Of a stretch of 64,000 nt of DNA, positions 27,101 through 42,100 are shown in pieces. Origin of the DNA: Paraescarpia echinospica (taxonomy: Eukaryota > Annelida > Polychaeta > Sabellida > Siboglinidae); the NCBI GenBank assembly GCA_020002185.1, contig CM034532.1:31275649-31339648 (forward strand). The letters are read 5' to 3'. The notes beneath the pieces are model-generated. The model did no database searches. It saw nothing but the letters and a program-made list of their open reading frames with translations, and was not told where the DNA came from. The position numbers were made by a program, and so were the translations under genes. Positions within the stretch are counted from its first letter, which is position 1; the number at the start of each line of letters is the position of its first letter.

Positions 27101-30100
27101 CCTGATCAATGGCTTTGTGGTCCCCCAATCAAGGGCCTTGTGAGACACTACATTCACATTATATTGTTTTGTTTTTTTAGTGGGAAAGTTGAATGATGTT
27201 AGACAAGGAATTATCAATATCCAGGGTAAGTTATCTTGTTGATAAAATTTTGTCGAGAATAATGTAATAGTTTTTCTGATTATTTAACCAGAACTAAACT
27301 GCACATCTGCATAAATGAACTGGCATGTTATCGTTGATACTAGATATATATAGTTCTTTGTGAATTGATTCTGAAAAGATATGTACAAAAATTTGAATTT
27401 TAACACCCACTAAATTACATTCCATTGGGGTGGTTCGTAGATTTATATTTTTTCGAAATTCATTCAGGGCAGTGGGTGGGAGGGTGGGAGGATCACATAC
27501 ACAGACTTCTTTTCTCCCAGAGCAACACTATATAGTAAGTAGTTACACTGACTTGATAATTGCATGATGTGAAGTTTAAACATTTAGTGATGGTGACGTG
27601 TGGTTGTAGAAGTGTGTATCGCATGTGGAGAGGGCAGGACAGTGGTGGCACAACACCCACTTTTTGAAGGAGGCCTCTGTCAGTTCTGCAAGGTTCGTAA
27701 GACACATTCGGAATAGCTCTGAATTTTGAATAGATTTCCTTTATGAGGTCATTACTTTAGTGAAATGGTCTCCTGGGAAAATCCATCATTAAACCGAATC
27801 TGTTATTAAATATAAAAAGCTTTTTCAAAAAGCAAACGGCCGCCGCCATATCACAGAGGACACCATTTTTGGACAGTGTCCCGGTGGCGCAACCTGGTGT
27901 TGACCCTTTTCAGTCAAAAGATGACAGTGTTGATGAGTGAAATTGATTTGTGAGCACAATCTGGCTTGTGTGCTGTAGAATGTTATTGAAACGCTCTGCA
28001 GACTTACCAGAATTATATTTGTATTTTCACCTGCCCAACCAATCGTGTTAAAAATGTAGTCGATCCAGGAAGTTCTCGTGATGTGACAAAGAGAACAATT
28101 TATTTACGACCAAAAAACCCAACCTTTGCTGTTCTACTTGATCTCAAGCAATCAAAATACCAAAATGCGTTCTTTCTCAGATTCGTCTGGAATAATTGGG
28201 GGTGACAGCTTTGCCAAAAATAATTACCAAGAAAATAGAATGTCTACCTATCGTAAAATATTTCAAAAATTTTACATATTTGTGTTTTCCTTAAATTTCA
28301 TGCTACAGAAAGTTAGATACATGTAGATATATGTAGATATAAGGCAAATTGACAGTAATATACTCACTGGTTAAACATACAACAAATGTGATTTGTTCTT
28401 TGCAGGAGAGCTTAATGGAGACCATGTTTGTCCTTGGTGATGATGGCACAAATGTAAGTTTATTTACATAAATAAACACCATCAAATGAATTCTCCCACA
28501 CTATGACAGATCATATACTTTTAGAATTGTATAATTTTACATGCAAACAGTGTGTAGAATGCTTTAAAAAAAAAAAAAACGGATAATAGATTTGTTTTGT
28601 TGTATTAAAACAAAATGTAGACACTTATGGCTAATATTACTTATTGCAAACCTTCATGATTTTTGTGTGGTATATTAGTGAAATTTTATTTAGAATCACA
28701 TTTTAATTATTGGTTACTGAAAAACGACATGTTGAGTATTCTGGGAAGGCACTATACCAGGGATCGAATTTGGCCCACGGCACTACGGCACGTGGTGCCC
28801 CGATAAATTTGACTGTATCCATGGCCATAAATAGCTGTGGTTGCCCTCCTTGTAAGCCCTAGTGCCCTTCCCATGCCTGGTACCAACTAAACTGAACTTG
28901 GCAGCATTTGTCACTTGCCGTGTATCCGTCCATAAGAACAGAAATCCAAAGATGAAAGAACTCATTGCCGACTCACATAATTTTAATGAGCGCAACCATA
29001 TTGTATTTGTTTACAAGCTACATATCCGAGAACTAACTGCGCCCAGCACTCTAAGTTGCGACTGAATTGATCGCATATGCGACTGCTTTTTCTGATTGGC
29101 GACTGACACATTATGTACGGCCAACCGCTGGCAACCACACAAATTTATCTAAATTGATTATGTATGGTTGTTACTGTGTTGCAAATATTGCACAAATAAA
29201 TAAAATGAAAACGCATTAGGGAAAACTTGACAAAAAGTGGCCTTGGTGCCCTGCCTTCGAAAGAAAAGTTGGCCTTGGTGCCCTGCCCTCGAAAGAAAAG
29301 TTGGCCTTGGTGCCCTGCCCACTGGCTGTGGTGCCCCCCAAATTTTCCAGATACCAAGGCCAAAATGGCCTTGCCCTGAACAAATTCTACCCCTGTATAC
29401 GTATCAGATTTAACAGTGGAATGTGTTACGATTACACAGCACTGATTTCAGCTGGACTAGTAATGTTCAATAGATATGTCTTGAAGAAGTATTGCAATAT
29501 GAATTGGGGCGTGTACTTGAGGTGTTCTGTGTACGAAGTCGATGTATTGCAATATGAATTGGGGCATGTACTTGAGGTGTTCTGTGTATGAAGTGGGTGT
29601 ATTGGAGTATGAATTGGGCCATGTACTTGAGGTGTTCTGTGTATGAAGTGGGTGTATTGGAGTATGAATTGGGCCATGTACTTGAGGTGTTCTGTGTACG
29701 AAGTCGATGTATTGCAATATGAATTGGGGCATGTACTTGAGGTGTTCTGTGTATGAAGTGGGTGTATTGGAGTATGAATTGGGCCATGTACTTGAGGTGT
29801 TCTGTGTATGAAGTGGGTGTATTGGAGTATGAATTGGGGCATGTACTTGAGGTGTTCTGTGTATGAAGTGGGTGTATTGCAGTATGAATTGGGGCATGTA
29901 CTTGAGGTGTTCTGTGTATGAAGTGGGTGTATTGGAGTATGAATTGGGCCATGTACTTGAGGTGTTCTGTGTATGAAGTGGGTGTATTGGAGTATGAATT
30001 GGGGCATGTACTTGAGGTGTTCTGTGTATGAAGTGGATGTATTGCAGTATGAATTGGGGCCTGTACTTGAGGTGTTCTGTGCATGAAGTGGGTGTATTGC

Positions 30101-33100
30101 AGTATGAATTGGGGCATGTACTTGAGGTGTTCTGTGTATGAAGTGGGTGTATTGCAGTATGAATTGGGCCATGTACTTGAGGTGTTCTGTGTATGAAGTG
30201 GGTGTATTGGAGTATGAATTGGGGCATGTACTTGAGGTGTTCTGTGTATGAAGTGGGTGTATTGCAGTATGAATTGGGGCATGTACTTGAGGTGTTCTGT
30301 GTATGAAGTGGGTGTATTGCAGTATGAATTGGGCCATGTACTTGAGGTGTTCTGTGTATGAATTGGGGCATGTACTTGAGGTGTTCTGTGTATGAAGTGG
30401 GTGTATTGCAGTATGAATTGGGGCATGTACTTGAGGTGTTCTGTGTATGAAGTGGGTGTATTGCAGTATGAATTGGGGCATGTACTTGAGGTGTTCTGTG
30501 TATGAAGTGGGTGTATTGCAGTATGAATTGGGCCATGTACTTGAGGTGTTCTGTGTATGAATTGGGGCATGTACTTGAGGTGTTCTGTGTATGAAGTGGG
30601 TGTATTGCAGTATGAATTGGGCCATGTACTTGAGGTGTTCTGTGTATGAATTGGGGCATGTACTTGAGGTGTTCTGTGTATGAAATGGGTGTATTGCAGT
30701 ATGAATTGGGGCATGTACTTGAGGTGTTCTGTGTATGAAGTGGGTGTATTGCAGTATGAATTGGGGCATGTACTTGAGGTGTTCTGTGTATAAAGTGGGT
30801 GTATTGCTGTATGAATTGGGGCCTGTACTTGAGGTGTTCTGTGTATGAAGTGGGTGCATTGCGGTATGAATTGGGGCATGTACTTGAGGTATTCTTTGTA
30901 CGAAGTGGGTGTATTGCATTATGAATTGGGGCATGTACTTGAGGTGTTCTGTGTGTGAAGTGGGTATATTGCAATACGAATTGGGGCATGTACTTGAGGT
31001 GTTCTGTGCATGTAGTGGGTGCATTGCGATAGAATTGGGGCATGTACACTATACTTCAGCTGTTCTGGGTATGAAATGGATGTTTTGCTGCATGAACATT
31101 GGGGTATGCAGTGTCTGTGTTCTCTGTATGAAATGGGGCATATACTTCAGGTGTTCTGCGTGATCTGCGGAAATGGAGGGGAACTATTTGTGTGTGCAGA
31201 GGCTGCATGCAACAGGTGAGTTACACACCCCACCATATCTCATCGTACCTCCACCAATTAACAGTTGGCAGCATTGAATACATGTTCATCACAGATAATA
31301 TTCCATTGTCATCACACATGTATGCGCACACACACACACACTCACGCACACATATGCACTCACGTACACACGCACACACCATTGTGTACGCAATAACCAC
31401 ATGCATGACGTGAGCTGTAGTTCAGTTATAGGTGGATGTGTCTGATTGTGAAATCATAGCTGCTCTAACTATTTTCTTGTATTTCACTTGCAGATTATAG
31501 TCACACTATACTGTCACTGTGTGATACAGCCAGCCAGGCAATTTATTTTAGTGTAAAATTTAATATTATTTTATGGCATCAGTATAAGTTGGTTTGTTAA
31601 GGTGGCTTCGGTGGCCGAGACATGCTTGTTTTGAATTAATCATTTCTAATAAACGTTTTGAAGATATACTAAAAAAAATTCTCAGACTGCCTAAGATATC
31701 AAGCAATACTCTAGTCCAAAAAGAATTAAGTTTCTAGGTTGCTTAGTGACATTTCCATGCTTTTAAAACATATTAAAAATACATAAACAAAATTACCTCA
31801 AAATGGCATTTTATTTCATTTTGAGAAATACCCTGAAAGAAAAATTTGCATGTTTGTAAGCACAAATATATTTTTGACATTTGTACAGGTTTGTTTTGTG
31901 AACAAATGCATATTAAGCGTGCTACAGCTTCATACAAATGTTACAACAATGTTGAAAGACGACCAAAACTTGAAGTGTATTTTTGGTACAACCCGTCACC
32001 CATTGTAAAACAGTCCAGTGCAATTTGGCACACATGTAAGGCCAGCTTGCATGCCAAGTTATAGCTTTGTAACTATTAGTTTTAAAAATAAATTACATTA
32101 AGTAATGCTTCCTGGTTGTCATTGATAACAGACATGTCACCAGATAGGTGGGTTTTGCATAAAGTGTGACGTTTTTTTAATGGCAAGCAGTTTATTTTTA
32201 ATACAAATTGATGGAGACATCTGCTTTTGAGATATCCCTGTGTTTTCTTGGCAACAAGGCCCTGCAGTCTGTATTTGTAAAGACTAAATGTCGAATGACC
32301 TCATGTTTATGACTGGCCTACAGCCTCACATGCTAGCCTGTGTTTTGGTGGCACCTAATTGGTTAGGGGGTCAACCCGGGTTACTGACAATTGGCGACGT
32401 TGTCGAGCGTCGAACTGTGTTCGGTCGCAAAACAAGAAGACTACTGCCAGCATTGGTTATTTAACATCGCGATGCAATTATGTAATCTTCATAAAACAGG
32501 ATACTGGTATCAGAGTGTCCAGACTATATGACATGCATTCATGGAGAGTGAATTTACACTCATGGAGTGCTGGTGTGAAGCTGATGTCATCGTTTCTACG
32601 GAAACGTTATAGTTTCCAAGAATTTGAAGGGGAATTCCCCGGAGACCACAAAGTAGTAGTTTTTAAAGGATGGACTGGTGACATATGGCATTAATGCCAT
32701 GTTTTCTTTTGTAGTTCAAATGTTCATACAAACACCTACTAATGTTCTGTAAAGAAAAAAGTAAAGAAATCAACTGCCGCTCAAACCTTAATGAAATAGT
32801 ATCTATAATTGTCAATACGTTAGCAATCGTTTAGGACTTAGACTGTAGTGCAGGTATTCATGGATCAATCAACGTTTATTCTCAATTATCATTTATTACA
32901 ACTATTATTATGACAATATTGATCTAAATAAATTCCTCCCTCCCTCTCCTCTCTGTATTGCTAATTGACTAGATTGTTTCTGGGATGACAACTTATCTCA
33001 GTATGTTGAACGCCTTATTCCTACCTCGCCTTTGTGGGGCGTAGTGGTTGAGTGGTTAGAGAGCTGGACTGTCGTTCGGAGGGACTGGAAATTTCATTCA

Positions 33101-36100
33101 CCCTGCATTGCCTGTGTCTTCCAGAAGAGATGCTATAAGATGATGGTCCCTTCTGTTTGGTGTCTATGCCAGGCGAAGTAAAATATCATACACAGGGAAA
33201 TGGAAAAAACCTGTTGTGGACTCACTGAGTGGAGGAATCATCCTCAAAAACTCTATGACAGAATCATCAACAAATGCTGGTGGTCGTACAGTAGAAGAAG
33301 AAGTCCCTCGTGTGTGTTGTAGGGCATACTGCACCGGGTGTATTGCAGAGTTGACGGGAGGGTTAGAGAGCGTGGCGGCCATCAAACACACCAACCCCTG
33401 GGCCTGCTTCATGTGTGATGATGGCACTGACCCGTCCAGTCTACTCGTGAGGAAGGCGGACTGGCAGAGCAACCTGATTGCCTTGTTCCAACCATCTACC
33501 ATCCACCAGGTGCGTCCCTGTTTTGGGCACTGCCAGTCTCCATCCACACACGTGTCACGTCTCAGCAAACCAAACCGTCTCAGTCACACAGGTCATTAAT
33601 ACATTTTGTGATTTTGGCAGACATGCATATCCTATAATATATCTCAGGTTTAAATATTCAGTTTATTTCTCGACAAAGAGTACAAAAGTAATCAAATACA
33701 TTCATTACATTTATGAAGCCATAGATTAAGACACAATAAACAATAGGAGTCAAAATGTTGCTTTTATTGAGTTTGCTTCAATTTTAGTAATAAATAAAAA
33801 ACTACTGAAGATATTTCAACGGCTGATGTATCATTTTAAAGTTCAGGATGTGTGGAATACAAAAAGGTATAAACCACAACTTTGCAACTTAACACCCACT
33901 CTTCTGTTGCAGGTCATGTATATTACCCATGGCAAATCATCCTGTACAATATATTCAATAGAATTCTTAGAATGATTGGCTATAATTCTATAGAATATTT
34001 TAAAAGAAATTGAAGTGACCATAAAAGATTTAGAAACATGAACATCATTTGTGAGCCTCAGTGCCAGAGTATTTTTTATATGTATTCATTGCAAAAATGC
34101 ATTTTCTTTTAAGTCACTTAGATTGCAGTTTCGGTTGTGTTGCAGATTCCACAGGCATCTGACTTTGATGGAAGTCCAATCCGAGTGCTGTCACTGTTTG
34201 ATGGCATCGCTTCAGGTTAGTTAGCCTGCAGATTAGCCATCTGCAGTGCTGTCCTGTCATAGACAGTCATAGCTTGTCAGAGCATTGACCAGGAATATTT
34301 TAAGAATATCTTTTTCAATATTTTGTCTGTTATTAGTCTTTCACTTCCATTGCAGCTTTGTTTACTAGAAGTATCAAATATCATTATAACAACATCCTGC
34401 ATTTGGGTGTGACTGACCTGGTTTCCGTGATCAAAACCACAAGTGGGTCAAAGTACAACTCATTCAACGAACCTGTCTAGATCTAAGAAAAAAAATCAAA
34501 ATAATTCTAACAAGACATTGTGTAGGCACTGTTATTGCATTAGTTTTGGAATTGTAATATATCATATTTGTACAATACGTAACTATATTGGTTGTGGGTG
34601 AACTATATATAAATATTACACTTCTGTTCACACCCTTACCACCAACATTTGATTATTTTATTGTTTACATGTTGAAAATGGTGTATTTTCAAAATAATGG
34701 TATGTATAATTCTTGCTTGTTGTTGGACATAAATTACTTACTATTACTGGGTTAGAGAGTCAATGACAAGCCTCTGTGTTGTAGGTAAAGTAGCACTGGA
34801 TGAGCTTCGCTTTGACATCAGTACTTACTACGCGAGTGAGATCGATGACGACGCCCTGCTAGTGACCAGTGTCCAGCACGGCTCGTCCATCAAGCCACTG
34901 GGAGACATCACGAAGCTGGGAGTGACCGAGGTGGGTTGTCCCTCCCTCGTGCCTCCTGGTCATCTCTAGTTTATTTAATGTGACCTGCGGCACTCCGCGG
35001 GTCCCCAAAACAAATAGAATTTCACTAAGGCAAACAGAATATATTTAGAAGGTTTATTCACAGAGAACAACTGAGAAATAGCGTCTTATGGCAGACTAAC
35101 TAAAATTGATGACTGTTTAACTTGAACCAAAATCGAAACGGCGACTGTTATTCAGAACTCTGATATCTGTCACGGATAAAACACACATTATTATCATGCC
35201 GCAACTAAATACCACGTCCGATTTTCCTAACCAAACAGTAGCCTGTTCTCAGCCAAGGCATAATAAGAACGAACGTTAACATATCAAACGTTGGAGAAAT
35301 AAATATAGAGTCGAAGTAGCCTCATGGCTCACGACATAGAAATACACTGGTTTACTTAGAATATACGCCTCAGCCATCCTGTTGTTGCAACACCGTAGTG
35401 TAATATAACACTGGTCTCTTGATTCACATTTTCTTTATATATTTCTGTAAACCAGCAAATTACTAAAGCCTATGCTTCTAGGGTAATACAGGGTACGTGT
35501 AATACCATTAATCGCCACTATCAATGGTACATATGAGTGTGACTGTACGTACAGTCGTAATCACACACTCATCTTACTATATGACGTTCACTAATAAAGG
35601 TAGGACTTGAAAGTTACTCATTGTAAGACATCCATTACGCAGCACTAACGTTGAATATGGCAACATGAAGAACACTGCCACCAAGTGGCAACAGAGGAAA
35701 TACCAGTCTGCTTCGGGGTACTAATACCCCTCTGTTACTACTACGGTTATGCACGGAAACCTAACACCACAGTGCGATATAATGTCACCGCCGTGCTAGT
35801 TCTACAACGCATTCCACTAATCATTCTTTCTAACACAGTTTACATTCAACAACATATCCGCTAGGACAATATGCTATAAACAAGCGCTAGCTTGCTGTTG
35901 TCGGCGCCTAACTTAACTGTGGCAATCGGAGCATCCTGACACCAAGCCCATGAGTAGTTATAAGTCAATACTGCAATGGTTACGCTATTAATACACACTA
36001 CACATTCGAACGAACGAATACAACGAACGGAGTGACATACCGTCACAATGCTGCGTTACCGAACGTGCATATCTCCCTGGCAATACAAAGCGAGATCGAG

Positions 36101-39100
36101 ACAAAAGAACAAAGGTTTCCCGCCGGAAAGAGAGGCTACGTGGGAAAAGGATGACAACAAAACTTCGTCTGCGCACCCGTACTTGCCCACAGTGACTACC
36201 GCAAAGATAAGGAATTGCCATGGCAGCGCCCTATAGGGCAGTTTATGCGATTCAATAAAAGGGTTACAATTGTTTAACGTATATTCACAGCATACCGTTA
36301 TAATGGGAAATTACTGTAAAAGACTTGGGCTATTGCCAGTCACATATCAGTCACAGGGTCACATATATATATACATAATTACTCAACATATATCTTATAT
36401 ATATACTTAAGGGTCACATTAATAATATAATAATAATTTTATTTATAAAGTACCATATATCTGGAATATAGAAATTCTCCCCACAGGTGAATAAGATATA
36501 ACATTGTTAAAATATACTGTGGATATACAATTTTGCTTGCTTACATGGTAAACATATTACATAAGATATGTAAATTATTAGTCTAAATATTATAGTAAAT
36601 GTTATTTATTAATATATGTCAAATAAAATGTAATACAGGAAAATTAAAAATAAATAGGTACAAGGTTTTTAACCCTAGAAGTTACAACTGAAAATCCTCT
36701 GTAGCATACTGTTCCTATAAAAATCATAACTGCTAATATTTGTCATAAAAATATGAATGAGTTACCATTTTATTGCTAAAGGAATGCTTTATTATAATAA
36801 AATTATAATAACTATACCACATACTAAAATCATGGGGATAGTACTATCAGAACTTCATAAAAAAAACATTTCATCGTGCTCCCAGATGATTACTGAGTGG
36901 CTGTATCCACTGAGACAAATGTAGCCATATATGTTAGCTGCAAAATAACACAAAAACGAAACAAATCCGTTGAGAACTTTTATTTTTATGATTTTTTCCG
37001 ACATAAAAATAGGCCGATTCAAGCAGGCCAATCACTACCACCCTCGTTACCGTTGCAACCCATGCGCTCGCCTGGAGAAACATCACACTGCTAATTTGTA
37101 TAATTTTCACATAAAAGAACACTCCAAAGTCTTTCTAACTATCTGAACTAGTATAATAACCTTATTTATGAAAACTGTCGGGCATTTTGTGAAAATATTG
37201 ACGCAGAAACTTCAGATAATCCGAAGTAAACTTTCGAAGTAGATACATTGCTGAACAACGCTCTGCCATTTTGTTTTCGACTTTCGCTTTGGAGGGCTGA
37301 TGACACTACATTTAAACCATGGTTCTGATTCGCTGAATTGAGTCAGTCCACTGACGTAATTTTTGGCAGATCGGCCAATGACAGAGCTTTCCATCAATAC
37401 CACGTGTGCGGGGGTCTAGACTTTATGAATGGATGTGTAAATTCAGTATGCAGGACATAGTAAAATCACCAAAGACACTCCGAGGGTTAAAAGTTGTAAT
37501 GTGTATTGTGTAAACCATCCATAATAAATTAATACAATAATATAAATTAATAAAAAACTAAGACTAAAAATAAATTCAATATATTGTACGTACTATAGAT
37601 AATCAATTTCCACCCATTCCGCAGTTAATCATCCTTCTGTTTATTTTCCTGGTGAAATTGTTTATTGTGTTGGGAGAATATATTTATCTTCTTTTAATAA
37701 TTACAAAGTTTGCTCTTTTCATTTCAGCTACCAATGGTAACCTTGTTCGGGAACTAAAGGGATTTTCATTTTTCTTCTGCTCGCCAGATAGTGTGGCAAG
37801 CAGGCTATCCCCCATGTAGCTGGGTCCGTTTTCCCATCATCTTTGATTTTATGTTGGTGTTGTTTTCCAACACCAGTAACGAAATCCCACAATTTAATTC
37901 CCGATGAAGTGTACAGTGGTACAAAAGGAAATTGTAGTTATATATTGTTCTATTGCTATGTAACGGTACATGTAGTTTTTTAATGATGATGCTGCTGAAA
38001 GTACTTGTATAAGTACTTGTATAAGAGCTTAATATTATTGATCTTAATGGTATTTTACATGTTTGTATCTTACATGCCACTTACTTTAGTAAACAGAAAC
38101 CATTGGCAATTTAAAAATAAAAATGTTCTTTGTATTTTCCTGTTAGTCGTATTTATTTTATACTTGTTGGCATTTATGATGCTCTCAGATTAGTAATCTA
38201 CACAAGGTTATTTCTGACTTTCTTACGTCATCCACTTAACATGGTGACATGGTGAGTTGTTTCCACAGTTTTCTGTCTGTCATTGTAGCAGCCTAACAAG
38301 TCCCACTGAGGCCGGTGTCCCTCTGAATGGTGTCTCTTTGGGTCATGTTAGGGCGACCTCTTCTCCGAGGGCCCTAAGGTCTCAAAAGGAGAACTCTTGG
38401 CAATTTTATCATGACGCATCACATGCCCTGCAAGATGTAGACATCGTTGCCTCACGATGGTGGACATCTGTGTTAGACTGCCATACAGCTCCTGGTCGGT
38501 GATGTGATCGCACCAGGACACATTGAAGATTTTACATAGAAATCTTGTATGAGCCGTCAACTGTGTGTGTCAGTGTCCACGATTCACAACCTTATATGAT
38601 GATCGGTTCACCGTGCATTATCCAGCGCATGATCTGGTGCCCAAGCCAGGGCTTTTCTACACAGAATGTCATGTGGAGAGTTAATGCAGGAGGTATTTAA
38701 AGTTATTTCTGACCATGTATATTTGTATCTGTACAGATATCTGCCCTGGGACCCATAGACTTGTTGATTGGTGGGTCTCCCTGCAATGACCTGTCTATGG
38801 TGAACCCTACGAGGAAGGGTTTGGATGGTAAGTAACATTATTATCTACCTGTCATTGAGCTAGCATATATATATACATGCAGCACCAAACCAGGTATTAA
38901 GACACATGGGTCTGTTCTGGAAATGAGTGAAGACAGCTGTGTAGGTTATGATCCATACATTTTGTGATGTTGGCAGAAATGCACACCTTGTAATCTCATC
39001 CAATTTATTTTTGTCGACAAACAATCCAAAACTAATAAAATAAATGCGTTTACAAGAATTAAAAACAATAGGCAGTATGAGGCAAAATTACCTCATTTCT

Positions 39101-42100
39101 CAAAATGTTGCTTTTTAAAGGGTGCTTAAAATTTAGCAATAAATATAAAACTGCTGAAGATATTTTAACAAATGAGGCATTATTTTAAAGCGCGTGATCT
39201 GTGGAATCCAAACAGATACAAAACTCAGTATTTTGTGACTTAATAATGACTGCTGTGGCAGGTCATGAGTGGATATGTTAACGTTTTCCTTCTAGATGGT
39301 TTGTATCTCAGAATTTCAGCGAATAATCAACGACCCTCTGGAAGAAGAAGAATGCCTTTATTTTGGTCAAAATCCACCATCTATTAAGCTAGCTGCTCCG
39401 TGTATCGTGTCAGTTGATTTCTTTATTTTTTTCTTCATAGAACATTAGTAGGTGTCAGTATGAACATGTGTACTATTAAAAAACCAAGGCACTATCACCA
39501 TATGTCACCAATCAGTCCTTTAAAAACTAGTATTTTTAGTGTGTATGTGGAAAGTCCCTTTTCTGATTCTTGGAAACTGATGATGTTTCCATAGTGACGA
39601 TCATGTGTGCGTCAGCCCACTTCAAACATAAATTCATTCACTATGAATGCAGGGCATAATAGTCTGGTTATTCTCATGCCACTATGCTGTTGTATTATAA
39701 TTACCTAAATGCATCACGCTGTCAAATCACCAAATACTGGCGGTAGACTCTCCGACCTCAGCTGCCAGTTGCAATGACACGTGACTGACCCCAGCAGGTG
39801 TCAATCAGTCTTGTCTACCACAACAAGTGCAGCACATGGCCCTTCGTAACACATGAGACAACTTGGTGGGAAAACCTTGGGGGGAAATCTCAGTAATAGA
39901 AGTGTCTGTCAAATTGTGTTGAAATAAGCCACATGCCAGTAAAAAAAAGTCACATTTCTAAGCAAAAAAACAAGCATTTGGTGACACCCTTATACTTGTA
40001 ACAACCAGGAAGTATTACTTAATGTAACTTTTTGTAAAAACTATAATACTTACAAAGCCATAATGTGGCATATGAACGGATTTTTGTTGTCTTTCAACAT
40101 TGTAGCAAAATGTTTATAAAGCTATATCAAACTTAATATGCATTTGTTCACCAAAAAACCCGTATGAATGTCAATAACATGTTTGTACTTACAACCATAC
40201 AAATTTTTCTTTTGGGGAGTTTCTCAAAATGAAATAAAATGCCATTTTAAGGTGATTTTTGACATATTTTTTTATTGTCTCTAAACAACATAAAAAATCA
40301 ATTCTTTTTGGTCTAGAGTATTGTTTAGTATCTGAGGCAAACTCTGAGAAAAAATGGCTAGCTTATCTTCAAAACTTATATTAGAAACGATTAATTCTAA
40401 AGAAGCATATAATAGCCGGTGCAGCCACCTTAAGGGTACTTACAAGTTTTATGGCTCGGACCGTACGTTAGACGGACATAATTTGATTGTTAATAACTGT
40501 TACACTTATATTTAGTGTGATTGTTCTGAGCAGCACTATTCAGTTTTGGACATCTCACGTACATGGTAATTAACTTGCATTAATGCAATGCAACTTTCAA
40601 GTTTATGACATTATAAAAACACCTTTTGAATGAAATTCAAACAACACTTATGTGGGTAACAAAACCAATGCTTCTATTCTGGAATATACGGTAAGCTCAA
40701 AAAATTATGAGGCTGAACAGAAACATGAGACTGGCTCTCCAATCCCAGCCTCTCTCGAATTTTCCAGAATTGAAAAGGTATATTCGCTCTCGATTTTTGA
40801 AGTTTGTTTTTCAAAAATACTGCTACGGGGTTTGTGTTGACGCTACATTTTTATTCTGTCTGTTAGACACTGTCGTCGTGATTCCTTTTGACCGGTTGTC
40901 TAATTGCATGAATTCTGTGGGGTGGGGGGAGCCATTCTGAAAATTAGTTATTACAGAATTGGCCTGGTGTGGTTGGTTTCCCCACCTTTGCTGTCAGTTT
41001 TGTGTATTTGTTATGACATGTATAACTAGGTATCGACATTGTATATTATTGTAGTTATGTAATCTAGTTATACATAAAGAGTTGGCTTACTATTAAGCTC
41101 TTATACAAACATACATCTGACTTGTGTTATCAGCAAACAAGCCACGTTTCCGAGTCACGGAGTCACAACTTTATTTGGTAGTGTTGTCCTGCATAAAAAC
41201 ACCTTTTGAATGAAATTCAAATGGCATTTATGTGGGCAACAAAACCAATGCTTCTATTTTGGAATATACGGTAAGCTCAAAAAATTATGAGGCTGACGGA
41301 AACATGAGACTGGCTCTCCAATCCCAGCCTCTCTCTCGAATTTTCCAGAATTGAAAAGGTATATTCGTTCTCGATTTTTGAAGTTTGTTTTCCCACCCTC
41401 CTACCCCGTCTTCACCTGAGTATTTATATGGCTGGTGGTGTTTTTTACTTTGTGTGTTTTTGCATGTAATTTTAAATACACGGTTTCTATTAAGTTACAG
41501 TGTGTGTATAATTGTGTTCTGTGACATCATTGTTTTCTCTGATATCTCTTGCAACTATAGCCATGCATTCTGTAGCATAGTTTGTCTTACAAGATTCTGG
41601 CTAATGATAATAGTACACAGTATATATGATACATCTTCCAAGGGGTTTTAGGGCAGGGACATGTGCACATGTACCTAATGCTTTCCCCTTGTTTTTGAAT
41701 CACAGAATTTCACCTGCGTGTGGTTGGTTCCCCCACCTTTGCTGTCAGTTTTGTGTATTTATTATGACATGTATAACTGGGTATCGACATTGTATATTAT
41801 TGTAGTTATGTAATCTAGTTATACATAAAGAGTTGGCTTACTATTAAGCTCTTATACAAACGTACATCTGACTTGTGTTATTAGCAAACAAGACACGTTT
41901 CCGAGTCACGGAGTCACAACTTTATTTGGTAGTGTTGTCCCGCATAAATGTTGTTTATAAATATTCCTGGAAACCATCTTCTGTGTGTATGTTTTGCTCG
42001 TATCACTAATGTCTGTGTATTGACCGTGTAATGGCTACGTTTAAATGGAATGTTGTGGTTTCATTTCAACAACTGAATGTCATTTGTGTCGTAGGTGGAC

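Noticed and set aside
29432..31049. Three overlapping minus-strand reading frames of 470-530 codons rich in His, Thr and Pro
   Set aside because: They are all produced by the 55-bp repeat, whose minus strand has no stops and whose length cycles through the three frames. The amino-acid pattern is the same in each.
33216..33599. A start codon within exon 12 frame as an independent small gene
   Set aside because: The peptide is the ADD domain of DNMT3 and is bounded by splice sites; the upstream part of the frame is intron and SINE.
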